From Hungatella effluvii (GTDB taxonomy: Bacteria; Bacillota; Clostridia; Lachnospirales; Lachnospiraceae), in the NCBI RefSeq assembly GCF_003201875.1, contig NZ_QJKD01000005.1, positions 362,091 through 426,090 on the forward strand: DNA of 64,000 nucleotides. The letters run 5' to 3'. Below the pieces are notes generated by a model. That model was given only the letters and a program-made list of their open reading frames with translations. It was not told the origin of the DNA and searched no databases. Made by a program: the position numbers and the translations under genes. Positions 25,868 to 34,576 of this stretch are shown here, piece after piece (positions within the stretch are counted from its first letter, which is position 1; the number at the start of each line of letters is the position of its first letter).

Positions 25868-26992
25868 ATGCAGGAACTGAAAAAAGAAGAAATCACCCGA
25901 AAGCTTGACCTGGTCGTAAATAAGCTCTTAACGCTCGGCGGCCCTGAAAATGAAACAGAACTGGAGAACGGGGGCGAAAGCATCGGCTTCTTCCGCCGTG
26001 ACTTCGGAATCAGCGAATGGGACTGGCCGCAGGGCGTCGGCCTATACGGTCTCTACAAGATCATGATGGTTGAAAAAAAGGACGAATACCGCGAGTTCTT
26101 ATGCAGCTGGTTTAAATGCAACATGGCCGAGGGGCTTCCGTCCCGCAACATCAACACCACCACTCCGCTGCTGACGCTGGTACAGCTAAACGAAATCTGC
26201 CCTGATCCGGAATTTGAGTCTCTCTGCTTAAGCTGGGCCGACTGGCTGATGCGCTGCCTCCCCCGCACGGAGGAAGGCGGCTTTCAGCACGTGACCAGCG
26301 CCAACGGCGACCGCCTGGGCGTCCGTTTAAATGAAAATGAAATGTGGATCGACACCCTGTTCATGACCGTTCTCTTCTTAAACCGAATGGGCCAGAAATA
26401 CAACCGCCAGGACTGGATCAGCGAGTCCATTCACCAGGTACTCTTACATATCAAATACTTATACGACAAGAAAACAGGACTTTTCTACCACGGCTGGACG
26501 TTTAATACGCGCGATAATTTCGGAGGCGTCTTCTGGTGCCGCGGCAACAGCTGGTTTACCGCGGGGATTCTGGAGTATCTGGAGATGTTTAAGGGCAGCC
26601 TGGATGCGGGCGTCCGGGAATTCATTGTAAACACTTATAAGAGCCAGGTCCGTACATTAAAGAAGCTGCAGAGCCAGTCAGGATTGTGGCATACCGTACT
26701 CGATGATCCGGCCAGCTACGAGGAGGTCTCCGGCTCCGCCGCCATCACCGCGGGGATCTTAAAAGGAATCAAGCTTGGTATCCTTGATGATTCCTATCTG
26801 GACTGTGCCTGGAAGGGCATCCGGGCCGTCATGAATAATATCGATGAGGAAGGCACCGTACTGAACGTGTCAGGCGGTACCGGGATGGGGGCTGACAGGG
26901 AACATTACAAAAAGATATTGATCGCGCCGATGGCTTATGGACAGTCACTTACGATTTTGGCTTTGATTCAGGCGTTAGATAATTTAAAATGA
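25868..26992 (+). CDS. GH105/GH88-type unsaturated uronyl hydrolase
   Basis: A 374-residue alpha/alpha-barrel glycoside hydrolase of family 105/88, related to YteR. It removes the unsaturated uronic acid left by polysaccharide lyases from rhamnogalacturonan or other uronate-containing oligosaccharides. The catalytic Asp is likely in NEMWIDTLFM; other conserved blocks are EWDWPQGVGLYGL, GLFYHGWTF, FWCRGNSWF and SGLWHTVLDD. There is no signal peptide, so it acts on imported oligosaccharides. AAAGGAG precedes the ATG and a TATAAT lies at 25822-25827. Its stop overlaps the stop of the convergent response regulator by 9 bases. Confidence 0.93.
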   Translation: MQELKKEEITRKLDLVVNKLLTLGGPENETELENGGESIGFFRRDFGISEWDWPQGVGLYGLYKIMMVEKKDEYREFLCSWFKCNMAEGLPSRNINTTTPLLTLVQLNEICPDPEFESLCLSWADWLMRCLPRTEEGGFQHVTSANGDRLGVRLNENEMWIDTLFMTVLFLNRMGQKYNRQDWISESIHQVLLHIKYLYDKKTGLFYHGWTFNTRDNFGGVFWCRGNSWFTAGILEYLEMFKGSLDAGVREFIVNTYKSQVRTLKKLQSQSGLWHTVLDDPASYEEVSGSAAITAGILKGIKLGILDDSYLDCAWKGIRAVMNNIDEEGTVLNVSGGTGMGADREHYKKILIAPMAYGQSLTILALIQALDNLK

Positions 26993-28522
26993 TATTTTCA
27001 CATTCCCCATCGCCCTCTTATACTCGCTCGGCGTGCATCCGCAGCAGGAACGGAAGACCTGGCTGAAGTAGTGAGGATTTTCACCGAAGCCGGTGGCTTC
27101 GCACAGCTCGTAGACCTTGATGTCTGGTTTTTCTGCGATCAGTTTTTTAGCGCGGTCCATGCGTAAGTCCATGACGTACCGTGTAAATGCAATTCCGGTT
27201 TCTTTCTTGAAGAGCTTGCCGAAATAGTCCGGGTGGATGAAGAGAACCGTTCCGGCTACTGCGGCGATGGAGAGTCCCTCGTCGCTTAAATGTTCGTGTA
27301 CATACAGCATGGCCTTTTGCACGGTACTGCTGAAGCTGGCCTGGTTCTTCTCTGACCTGTCGGTCTCCCACTGCGTTAAAAGCTGGCGAAGCATGGCCGC
27401 CAGACCGTTAAAGTCGGTGCGGGCACTCGTCATTAAGAGCCTGACGATTCCGGTTTCCCGAACGTGTTCATTCGTGTATTTGGCCAGAAGAAGATAGAGT
27501 CTGGCACAGTAGGTCCTTGTTTCTTCCGGAGACTTGTTTAAGCGCCTCAGGTCGTATATCACATCTTCCATTTCTGTCAGAGCCAGCTCCGCATTTCCGT
27601 CCTTTACGGCCTCTTCCAGCGCGTTAAAGCAGGGCTCCCCTTCTACGGATTTCGTTTCTTCTTCGGATAAGATACAGAACTTGTCGTAGTAGAAACGGTA
27701 TGAGGAAATTCTGGTCAGGAGGCTGTAGCGATCTGCGAGACAATCCCCGGAGGTAACCGGAATCCAGGATACAGAAAACGGGTATTCGTTTTTATCACTC
27801 CATTCCCGGATTCCCGACAGGAGACGGCCAAAATCCATTGTTTCCTGATTTACCGCAAATACAACGTGGCCCATAAACAGCGTGACGACTGCCCTGCTGT
27901 CCCGGCGGGGTCCCAGGACGATCTGTTTTATGTTTTCCAGGAGTATATTGAGACCTCCCAGATTTTCTTCCTCCCTCTCGCAGGGAATACACTCCGCCAA
28001 GATATAACCGGAGCCCAGAAGCCGGTCAAGACGGCCGTTGTCCGGCCCCCCCAGCAAGCCGTTTTCCAGCTGCTGGGCATTGGCATCCCGGATCGTCTGT
28101 TTTACAGTACCGCGCAGCATCTCTTCCTGCTGCCGGGCTTCCTTTTTTTCTTCTATCTCATGAAAAATCCTGGTGATTGTATCACTTAAATCCAACTGGG
28201 AAATAGGCTTTAACAGATAATCAGAAACACCGTAATGGATAGCCTCCTTCGCATAGGCGAAAGAATCATAGCCGGACAGAACCACGGTCGGTATGTCCGG
28301 GTACACTTTTCTCATCTGAGAGATAAATTCCAGGCCGTCCATTTCCGGCATACGGATATCTGTAATGATCAGATCAAACCGGCACTGCTCCATTAATTCC
28401 AGAGCCTGCAGGCCCGTCATGGCGGGCACAGGCTCAATATCCAGAGAAAGCCAGATCGGCAGTCTCATAATTCCATTTACTATGATGCGTTCATCGTCTA
28501 CAATCAGTGCCCGGTATTTCAA
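26984..28522 (-). CDS. YesN-type response regulator with AraC output domain (locus A)
   Basis: A 512-residue response regulator: receiver at 1-125 (acidic pair D9-D10, phospho-acceptor Asp55 in IITDIRMPE, Lys in DYLLKPIS), a long middle region, and a C-terminal AraC double HTH (LSIAAVAGTVLFIHPDYFGKLF, VYELCEATGFGENPHYFSQVF, CTPSEYKR). It forms a pair with the YesM-like kinase whose stop overlaps its start by 4 bases. It should activate the ABC operon and the oxidoreductases in response to an extracellular sugar. Confidence 0.94.
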   Translation of the reverse strand: MKYRALIVDDERIIVNGIMRLPIWLSLDIEPVPAMTGLQALELMEQCRFDLIITDIRMPEMDGLEFISQMRKVYPDIPTVVLSGYDSFAYAKEAIHYGVSDYLLKPISQLDLSDTITRIFHEIEEKKEARQQEEMLRGTVKQTIRDANAQQLENGLLGGPDNGRLDRLLGSGYILAECIPCEREEENLGGLNILLENIKQIVLGPRRDSRAVVTLFMGHVVFAVNQETMDFGRLLSGIREWSDKNEYPFSVSWIPVTSGDCLADRYSLLTRISSYRFYYDKFCILSEEETKSVEGEPCFNALEEAVKDGNAELALTEMEDVIYDLRRLNKSPEETRTYCARLYLLLAKYTNEHVRETGIVRLLMTSARTDFNGLAAMLRQLLTQWETDRSEKNQASFSSTVQKAMLYVHEHLSDEGLSIAAVAGTVLFIHPDYFGKLFKKETGIAFTRYVMDLRMDRAKKLIAEKPDIKVYELCEATGFGENPHYFSQVFRSCCGCTPSEYKRAMGNVKISF

Positions 28523-30357
28523 CTGCTTTCACCTCCTGGCTGGCAGATACACAGCGTAATCCATGTTCCCCGCCCTTTTTTTAAGTCAAAAACCCCGCTG
28601 CGGGCATCGGGGGTTTTGACCCTCGCGGCAGTCGCCAAATGGACGCGCCAGCGTGTCCGTTTGGCTCGTTGCCCGCGGGAATAAATCTTTAACCCGCTGC
28701 CGGTCCCTCCCAGCATCTGAATCCGCTCCTCGATATTTAACAGGCCGATTCCCGTATTGCCAGGCACCCGCCGCTCTCTGATCTGTGCCAGGATCTGTTC
28801 CGGAATCCCCGGCCCGTTATCCCAAATGCAGAGAATCAGGCGGTTTCCCTTCCTTCTGGCCCTGATTTCAATCAGACACGGCTTCATGGTAACCTCAGCC
28901 GCGTATTTCACCGAATTTTCCAGGATCGGCTGAAGAGAGAGTTTGGGAATCTTCATATCCATACACTCTTCCGGAATGGTGAACGCCACTTCCAGCCGTT
29001 CCTCCAGCCGTATTTTCTGAATTGTTACATAGCACGATAACAGTGTCAGTTCTTCCCTCAGCGGGATTAGATACTGCTGCTGTTTCGTCGCCTCGCGGAA
29101 GAGAGTCGCCAGCGACTGAACCATACTGGATATCTCAGGCCGCCCGCTGTCCATGGCCAGCCAGTTAATGGCATCCAGCGTATTATAAAGGAAATGGGGA
29201 TTGATCTGCGCCTGAAGGACCTTGATCTGGTACTCCTTCTCCTTGATTGTCCTTAAGTAATTATCTTCCACCAGCCGTCCGATCTCTCCCGTCATGAGGT
29301 TGAAGTTAGCCGCCAGTTCCTCGAATTCCATAATATCCGTATCCAAAAGGTCTCTGTCAATCTGTACCGAAAAATCCCCTTCCTCCACCGCTTTCATTTT
29401 CTTGCTCAAAAATGCGATAGGAGCCGTTATGTGATGAACCACACGGGCCGTCGCCAGAAATGACGCAATCAATATGAATAAAATAGCCGCTGTAAAGAAT
29501 ATCATCAGCGTGTTCGTTGATGTCATCATCTCTTTGTATCTCTCATACCCCAGATACGTAATCCCGGGAAATTCAGACTCCCCCTCGGTCCTGAAATACC
29601 GTCCGGAGCCTCCATTTTTTTCTTTTCTCACAGAATCCAGCAGCACCGGGCTGTCAAAGATTCGTTTGTCTCCCGCGTAAATAGGATTTTCATGGTAAAA
29701 AATTACGATATTGCCCTTCGCAAGGCTTCCCTGCCTGCTCTCCGCCATCATCTTATCCAGATTCACACGAATCAGTATCATGCCCAGCGGGCGGTGTCCC
29801 CCAAACGGGGTGTCATAGAGTTCCCGGCCATAGAGCAGTTCCTGGCCATTCCCCCGTTCCAGCCACACCGGCTCCGTTCTGGAAGAGCGTTCCTCCATAA
29901 GAAGCCTGATTTTCTCCTGCTCCTCCTCTGTCAGGTTGTAGTCCAGGCTTCCCGTCGCGTACTGGCGTCCCTCTAAGTCTGTTACAATAATGGAGACTGC
30001 GTCATTTGCCACCAGCGATCCGGTAATCAGGCGGTAATACAAATCATCTACCAGTGCGTAGCGGTCCTCCCTCTCCTGGTTTACCGCCCGCAGCGCCTCC
30101 TTCACCGTCTTGTCATTCATGATGTTAAAAGCGATGTTTTCGACAAAATGAAGCGTGTTTTCTATATTCGAAAAGGAGGCTTCAAATACATTAGAAGTCT
30201 CCGTCTCCATATCCTGGCGGTAGATGCGCTGTGACAGAATCACGCCGGCCCCCGCGATCAGAAAAAATATAATAATATCAATCCACACGAGCTGCATCAT
30301 CTTATGATGCAGCCCTCTTTCCTTCTCCTTTATGACTTCCTCCCTCTGACACGGCAT
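28519..30357 (-). CDS. YesM-type sensor histidine kinase with in-frame palindrome insertion (locus A)
   Basis: A 612-residue sensor kinase: membrane helix near residues 28-45, extracellular sensor to about 290, second helix (FFTAAILFILIASFLATARVV), HAMP, then the His_kinase block QINPHFLYNTLDAINWL with the phosphorylated His, and a HATPase domain (N-box ENSVKYAAE, G-boxes NGPGIPE and NTGIGLLNIEERI). Near the end, between GLKIYS and GTWITLC, about 34 residues rich in Arg and Ala (R561-K594) are encoded by a palindromic repeat and look foreign. The start is uncertain: GTG/ATG options lie between 30357 and 30300, and the first overlaps the upstream oxidoreductase gene by 28 bases. Whether the kinase is still active cannot be told. 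Confidence 0.9.
   Translation of the reverse strand: MPCQREEVIKEKERGLHHKMMQLVWIDIIIFFLIAGAGVILSQRIYRQDMETETSNVFEASFSNIENTLHFVENIAFNIMNDKTVKEALRAVNQEREDRYALVDDLYYRLITGSLVANDAVSIIVTDLEGRQYATGSLDYNLTEEEQEKIRLLMEERSSRTEPVWLERGNGQELLYGRELYDTPFGGHRPLGMILIRVNLDKMMAESRQGSLAKGNIVIFYHENPIYAGDKRIFDSPVLLDSVRKEKNGGSGRYFRTEGESEFPGITYLGYERYKEMMTSTNTLMIFFTAAILFILIASFLATARVVHHITAPIAFLSKKMKAVEEGDFSVQIDRDLLDTDIMEFEELAANFNLMTGEIGRLVEDNYLRTIKEKEYQIKVLQAQINPHFLYNTLDAINWLAMDSGRPEISSMVQSLATLFREATKQQQYLIPLREELTLLSCYVTIQKIRLEERLEVAFTIPEECMDMKIPKLSLQPILENSVKYAAEVTMKPCLIEIRARRKGNRLILCIWDNGPGIPEQILAQIRERRVPGNTGIGLLNIEERIQMLGGTGSGLKIYSRGQRAKRTRWRVHLATAARVKTPDARSGVFDLKKGRGTWITLCICQPGGESS
28576..28677. repeat. In-frame palindromic repeat inside the histidine kinase gene
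   Basis: About 102 bases (34 codons) that can form two hairpins. One has arms at 28585-28596 and 28610-28620 (GTCAAAAACCCC/GGGGTTTTGAC). The second has 15-base arms at 28634-28648 and 28651-28665 with a 2-base loop and a weaker outer stem. It interrupts the conserved end of the HATPase domain without breaking the reading frame, as Rickettsia palindromic elements do. No clear target duplication is visible. Confidence 0.75.
30291..30313 (-). promoter_or_regulatory. Hairpin over alternative start codons of the histidine kinase
   Basis: A perfect 10-base stem, GCTGCATCAT and ATGATGCAGC, with a 3-base loop. On the minus strand the 3' arm contains the consecutive ATG codons at 30300 and 30297 that are alternative starts, so the stem could hide them. 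Confidence 0.4.
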
Positions 30358-31400
30358 CCCATCTGCGCAATCATAACCGAATGAACCGCCGATGATCCGT
30401 CAAATAAATCTTTTTTCTCTTCCGGTATCTCTCCCCCGCTTACCACATGAAGAAACAGCTCCAGCTCCTCCCGCAGAGAGACCAGAATATACTCCGGAGG
30501 CCGTTCCTCCGGGGATCCGTAGGAGATACCGCCGTCGGTTCGGGCAAACAGCTCGCAGATCGCCCTCGCGCTCTTCTCATCCTCAAACAGCGGAAACTGC
30601 GTCTCCCCCGCATCGCTGATCACACGAACTTCGGCGCGCTTAAAATCGATCACCGCTCCCGCTTTCGTGCCGTTAATACGGATAAAATGGTTTCCCACCC
30701 GGAAACCCGAGCCATACTGAAGCGTTGCGAATGCATTTCCGTTAAAGCTGGCGGTCAGCAGGAGCACATCGTCCTCATCTCCGAACTCTGCCCCGCGGTG
30801 CCCTAAGTTTCCTCCCACCGCGTACATCTCCGTAGGCACTCCCATGATCCACTGCATAATATCAATCTCATGAATATGATGGAATAGATGGCCTCCGGAT
30901 TTCTCCTGCATCTTCTTCCAGCTCACTTCCGCCTTTTTCTGCTCCCAGCCGGTACGTTCGATATGCATGGTGAGTATATCACCGAAAAAGCCATCCTGAA
31001 TCATCGCCTTAACTCTGGCAATTCCCTGATAAAAATGCATGATGTGACCCACCATCAGCGTTACCTCTGCCTTCCGGCACGCTTCCACCATCTCTGCGGC
31101 ATCCTCTGCGTTCAGTGCAAACGGCTTTTCACAGAAAATGTGCTTTCCCGCTCCGGCCGCCGCCAGTACATGCTGATGATGCAGATAGTTCGGCGTGGCA
31201 ATGATCACGGCGTCGATATCCGCATTTTCCATGATCTCATCGACAGAGGAAGCCCGTGGGCAGCCCAGCTCCCGGCTTAACCGCTCCGAACTTTTTCCGG
31301 GACTGTAAACCGCCGCCAGTTGGGCGTCCTCCCTCTCCTTTATGGCTCTGGCAAATTCTGCCCCGAAATAGCCGCAGCCCAAAACACCTATTCGTATCAT
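30330..31400 (-). CDS. Gfo/Idh/MocA-family oxidoreductase 1 (locus A)
   Basis: A 356-residue NAD(P)-dependent dehydrogenase: N-terminal Rossmann fold (GVLGCGYFGAEFARAI), active-site EKPFALN, and a C-terminal substrate domain with GGHLFHHIHEIDIMQW. Such enzymes oxidise or reduce sugars, inositols or uronates. It is the last metabolic gene before the kinase and its stop overlaps the kinase reading frame. It resembles oxidoreductase 3 (32319-33419) more than oxidoreductase 2, suggesting duplication. AAGGAG precedes the ATG. Confidence 0.92.
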   Translation of the reverse strand: MIRIGVLGCGYFGAEFARAIKEREDAQLAAVYSPGKSSERLSRELGCPRASSVDEIMENADIDAVIIATPNYLHHQHVLAAAGAGKHIFCEKPFALNAEDAAEMVEACRKAEVTLMVGHIMHFYQGIARVKAMIQDGFFGDILTMHIERTGWEQKKAEVSWKKMQEKSGGHLFHHIHEIDIMQWIMGVPTEMYAVGGNLGHRGAEFGDEDDVLLLTASFNGNAFATLQYGSGFRVGNHFIRINGTKAGAVIDFKRAEVRVISDAGETQFPLFEDEKSARAICELFARTDGGISYGSPEERPPEYILVSLREELELFLHVVSGGEIPEEKKDLFDGSSAVHSVMIAQMGCRVRGRKS

Positions 31401-31420
31401 CTATTTTATCTCTCCTTAAT

Positions 31421-32317
31421 TTATAATACCACTTCCCGCCCGGTCGTGAGGCTCTCACATGCGGCCTCCAGAAAACGGACCACCTCTGTCATCTCCTGCC
31501 TCGTAACGGGACTCTGTCCGGTATCGAACATCCGGATAATCTGTTCTACCAGACACTCATAATACCCTCTCTTGTCCTGGGATACATCGATAAACACACT
31601 GCCGGATTCATGAAATATGGTTCCTCCGAAGTTGCCGTTTCCACATCGGTTTCCCCGGATATTTCCGATTCTCCCATCCTTCCAGACTCCGGTGATGATA
31701 TCATGCTCACTGGTATGGATGACGGAAACCTTGCTGCATCCCGTCCCCATGGTCCTGTAAAGCATGTCCGCCATGTGGACCCCATACCAGAAATACCCCG
31801 GCTGCGTAGCGGTAAACGGCATAGGGCCGAAGAAATCGGCTCCAATCACAGAATGCCACTCACACTGCTTCAGTGCGGCTGTAAGGCCGTCCGCAAAGCG
31901 GAGAGAGGAAGTAGATAAAACCGGTACTCCATACTGTTCCGCCAGCTTGAACATCTCTCTGCAGTCCACCGTATTTAACGCAAACGGTTTATCAACATAG
32001 ATTGGCTTCCCAAAGCAGACCATCTCCTGAAACTGCTCCAGCCGCCTTCTTGCGTCAACCTGTTCCAAAAAGACCGCATCTGAATTTTGCATCACCTCCG
32101 CTATGGATGAATATAATTTTACTCCCCAATCGCCGGCAACTTCTTTGGTAAAATTCTCCATCCGGTCCCGGCTCATATCAAAATCCTGTGATACAGGGCC
32201 CGGATACGCTGCGGTCACCGGATGGCCGCCAATATGAAACGCTTCCTTCTCCCCATTCAGGATTCTTGAAAACTGAACCGCATGGGAAGAATCCAGCCCT
32301 ATGATTCCCAGCTTCAT
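31421..32317 (-). CDS. Gfo/Idh-like oxidoreductase 2, short form (locus A)
   Basis: A 298-residue protein with an N-terminal Rossmann-like fold (MKLGIIGLDSSHAVQFSRIL) and the active-site motif YVDKPFALN, in which Asp-Lys-Pro replaces the usual Glu-Lys-Pro. It is shorter than its two neighbours and has an unusual nucleotide loop (GLDSSH in place of GxGxxG), so its cofactor or activity may differ. GGAGG sits before the ATG inside the end of the upstream gene, with a 1-base gap, showing tight coupling. Confidence 0.87.
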   Translation of the reverse strand: MKLGIIGLDSSHAVQFSRILNGEKEAFHIGGHPVTAAYPGPVSQDFDMSRDRMENFTKEVAGDWGVKLYSSIAEVMQNSDAVFLEQVDARRRLEQFQEMVCFGKPIYVDKPFALNTVDCREMFKLAEQYGVPVLSTSSLRFADGLTAALKQCEWHSVIGADFFGPMPFTATQPGYFWYGVHMADMLYRTMGTGCSKVSVIHTSEHDIITGVWKDGRIGNIRGNRCGNGNFGGTIFHESGSVFIDVSQDKRGYYECLVEQIIRMFDTGQSPVTRQEMTEVVRFLEAACESLTTGREVVL

Positions 32318-32318
32318 G

Positions 32319-33419
32319 CTATCTCGCCTCCAGTCTGACCGGCATCCCCACGGCCACGGACTCCCTGGCTCCGTCCAGTACCTTTACACAGTTTAAGGCT
32401 GCGCTTCCATCCAGCAGCGTCTCACAGCCGGGAGCTGCGTTCCCGGTTCTGACCACCTCATCAAAACACATCAGTTCCTTATAAAATATGGTTTGCATCC
32501 AGGAAGAGGTCTTCATTCCCGGCTTACCAAATCCCTTCCCCGCGTCCGTTCTGTTTTTTCGATACCCGTTCCTGCGTTCCTCATCCTCCGCCTCATTTTC
32601 CTGCATGGGATACAGCGTCTCCCCCCGGTCATGTTCCAGGCGGACAAAGGAATTTTTAAAATCCATCAGAATTCCACCCATCTTTCCCTGAAGCTTTACA
32701 AAGTGATCTCCCAGGCGGAATGCGGAACCGATTGTCAGGGATGCAAAACCACCTCCCGGAAGCTCCATATTCAGAAATATGGCATCCTCCTCATCTCCGC
32801 AGCCATCTCCGTGATGGACCAGATTCTTCCCTTTTGCATATACCGAAACCGGAAGACCGGCCAGCTGGCAGATTAAATCCACCTCATGCATGTGGTGGTA
32901 CAGATGACCTCCGGAGATTTCCTTCGTCTGTTTCCAGCCTATGGTTTTCTGAGGCCCCGCCCAGTCCGTATGAACGGCCTCAATCATAAGCAGCTCTCCG
33001 ATCTCTCCCGCGGCCAGCAGCGCCTTCGCCGTCTGGACACCCCTGATAAAATTGGTTGTATGCGCGGCAAAAAAATGTACCCCCGCCTTCTCCGCCGCAT
33101 CAAGCATCTCTTTCGTATCTTTTAAACTCAATGCCACAGGTTTTTCACAGAACACATGCTTTCCGGCCTCTGCCGCAAGGATGGCAGGAGCCACATGGCT
33201 GTTATTGGGAGTCGTGATGATTACGGCCTCCACTTCCCTGTTGCTGCACAACTCCTCGATTGTCGGAGCCGCATAAGCCCCCGTGTCCCGCACAAACGCC
33301 TTCGAGCGCTCGTAATCCAGATCAAAGGCCGCTGCCAGCCGCGCCCCCGGCAGTCCCGCAAGATTATCCGCGTGGATGCCACCCGCATATCCGCATCCGA
33401 TAATTCCATATCCAGCCAT
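32319..33419 (-). CDS. Gfo/Idh/MocA-family oxidoreductase 3 (locus A)
   Basis: A 366-residue NAD(P)-dependent oxidoreductase: MAGYGIIGCGYAGGIHADNL at the N-terminus, EKPVALS as the active-site lysine motif, and GGHLYHHMHEVDLICQL in the catalytic domain. It is the first of the three in transcription order and follows the ABC permease. The MITE at 33447-33731 now separates it from that permease gene; before insertion the gap would have been about 21 bases. AGAGGAG precedes the ATG. Confidence 0.92.
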   Translation of the reverse strand: MAGYGIIGCGYAGGIHADNLAGLPGARLAAAFDLDYERSKAFVRDTGAYAAPTIEELCSNREVEAVIITTPNNSHVAPAILAAEAGKHVFCEKPVALSLKDTKEMLDAAEKAGVHFFAAHTTNFIRGVQTAKALLAAGEIGELLMIEAVHTDWAGPQKTIGWKQTKEISGGHLYHHMHEVDLICQLAGLPVSVYAKGKNLVHHGDGCGDEEDAIFLNMELPGGGFASLTIGSAFRLGDHFVKLQGKMGGILMDFKNSFVRLEHDRGETLYPMQENEAEDEERRNGYRKNRTDAGKGFGKPGMKTSSWMQTIFYKELMCFDEVVRTGNAAPGCETLLDGSAALNCVKVLDGARESVAVGMPVRLEAR

Positions 33420-33438
33420 TTTCTTCTCCTCTCTCCAG

Positions 33439-33739
33439 CTTTATTTGTAACAGTTCAGCCTCCGGCGGCCTTTGCTGCCCGGTCTGTCCCGGCTGACTCA
33501 TGGGGCCTTTCCTGTGACTTTGCAGGGGATTAGCAATTCTTAATGCGCAGAATTTTTCGTTCAGGGGAAATGCCCACTTGTCTGAGCGCAGCGAGTTTGG
33601 ACATTTTCTCTGGGTTTTAGAAAAATTTTGCACATTTAGAATTGCTTATCCCCGAAACCGGAACTGGAAAGGCCCCATGAGCCAGCCGGGACAGACCGGG
33701 CAGCAAGGGCCGGTGGAGGCTGAACTGTTACCTTTATTT
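33439..33739. mobile_element. IS66-like MITE with 8 bp target-site duplication
   Basis: A 285-base element (33447-33731) with long terminal inverted repeats: 33447-33512 matches the reverse complement of 33666-33731 at 62 of 66 positions, and the pairing continues more weakly toward the centre. It begins GTAACAGTTCAG and is flanked by the direct repeat CTTTATTT (33439-33446 and 33732-33739). GTAA termini and an 8 bp duplication are the known hallmarks of the IS66 family; no transposase gene is present, so it is non-autonomous. It inserted at the very end of the permease gene, whose TAA stop lies in the right duplication. Confidence 0.88.
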
Positions 33740-34576
33740 GTCTGCCCCCGCGGTAAGCCCCCCTACAATGCTCTTCTGTATAATCGAGAAAAACACGATC
33801 GACGGAATGACGACCAGAACTGACGCCGCCATCATATCTCCCCACTGAAGCGTCTCCATACCGCCCTTCAGGGAGTAAAGGCCCACGGAAACGGTCTGCT
33901 TATCCCCGCTGCTGATAATCAGAAGGGAGTATAAGAATTCATTCCACGCGTTAATAAATGCAAATATAGCCGTAGCTACCAGCCCGGGCGCCACCAGCGG
34001 AAGCGCGATGTGGAGAAACACCCCCGGCCTTCGGAGTCCGTCTATCAGGGCCGCCTCCTCGATATCCTTTGGCACCGTCCGAAAGTAGCTGACCAGCAGG
34101 TAGGTACAGAAGGGAACGGTAAATGACATATAAGCCATTAATAATCCCGGCAGCGTATTGGCAAGCCCCAGATTCGACACCAGGATAAAGTAAGGGATTG
34201 CCAGCAGAATCGGCGGAAACATATAGGTCATCACAATTACTCTCGTCAGAATCTTCTGTTTCCTGCCCCCAAACCGCGTAATCGCATAGGCGGCCAGAGA
34301 GGAGATCGTCATGCCCAGCACCGTGGACAGCGACGAGTAGAGAAGACTGTTCCCCACGTATATCAGAAAGTCCGTCTTATGAAGCAGATCCTTAAACCAA
34401 TACAGTGAAAACCGTTCCGGCAGAAGGGCCGCCGTGTTGCTGACAATCTCAAACTGTCCCTTAAAAGAGGCAAATATCACGATAACGAGCGGTCCTCCCG
34501 CCAGCAGTACCGCGGCGGTAAGAATCACATAGGACAGTATGGTCCATCCGTTTTTATGCAGTCTCGCTCTCATCAC
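33734..34576 (-). CDS. Sugar ABC transporter permease, MalG-type (locus A)
   Basis: A 280-residue carbohydrate ABC permease with six membrane segments and the coupling motif EEAALIDGLRRPGVFLHIALPL. The C-terminal FFSIIQKSIVGGLTAGADK is the usual end for MalG-type subunits. Its start overlaps the MalF-type gene by 4 bases. Its stop codon lies in the target duplication of the MITE, so the insertion left the protein intact. Confidence 0.94.
   Translation of the reverse strand: MMRARLHKNGWTILSYVILTAAVLLAGGPLVIVIFASFKGQFEIVSNTAALLPERFSLYWFKDLLHKTDFLIYVGNSLLYSSLSTVLGMTISSLAAYAITRFGGRKQKILTRVIVMTYMFPPILLAIPYFILVSNLGLANTLPGLLMAYMSFTVPFCTYLLVSYFRTVPKDIEEAALIDGLRRPGVFLHIALPLVAPGLVATAIFAFINAWNEFLYSLLIISSGDKQTVSVGLYSLKGGMETLQWGDMMAASVLVVIPSIVFFSIIQKSIVGGLTAGADK

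Noticed and set aside
33447..33731. Short open frames inside the inverted-repeat element as genes
   Set aside because: They mirror each other because of the palindrome and match nothing recognisable; the element is better read as a MITE.
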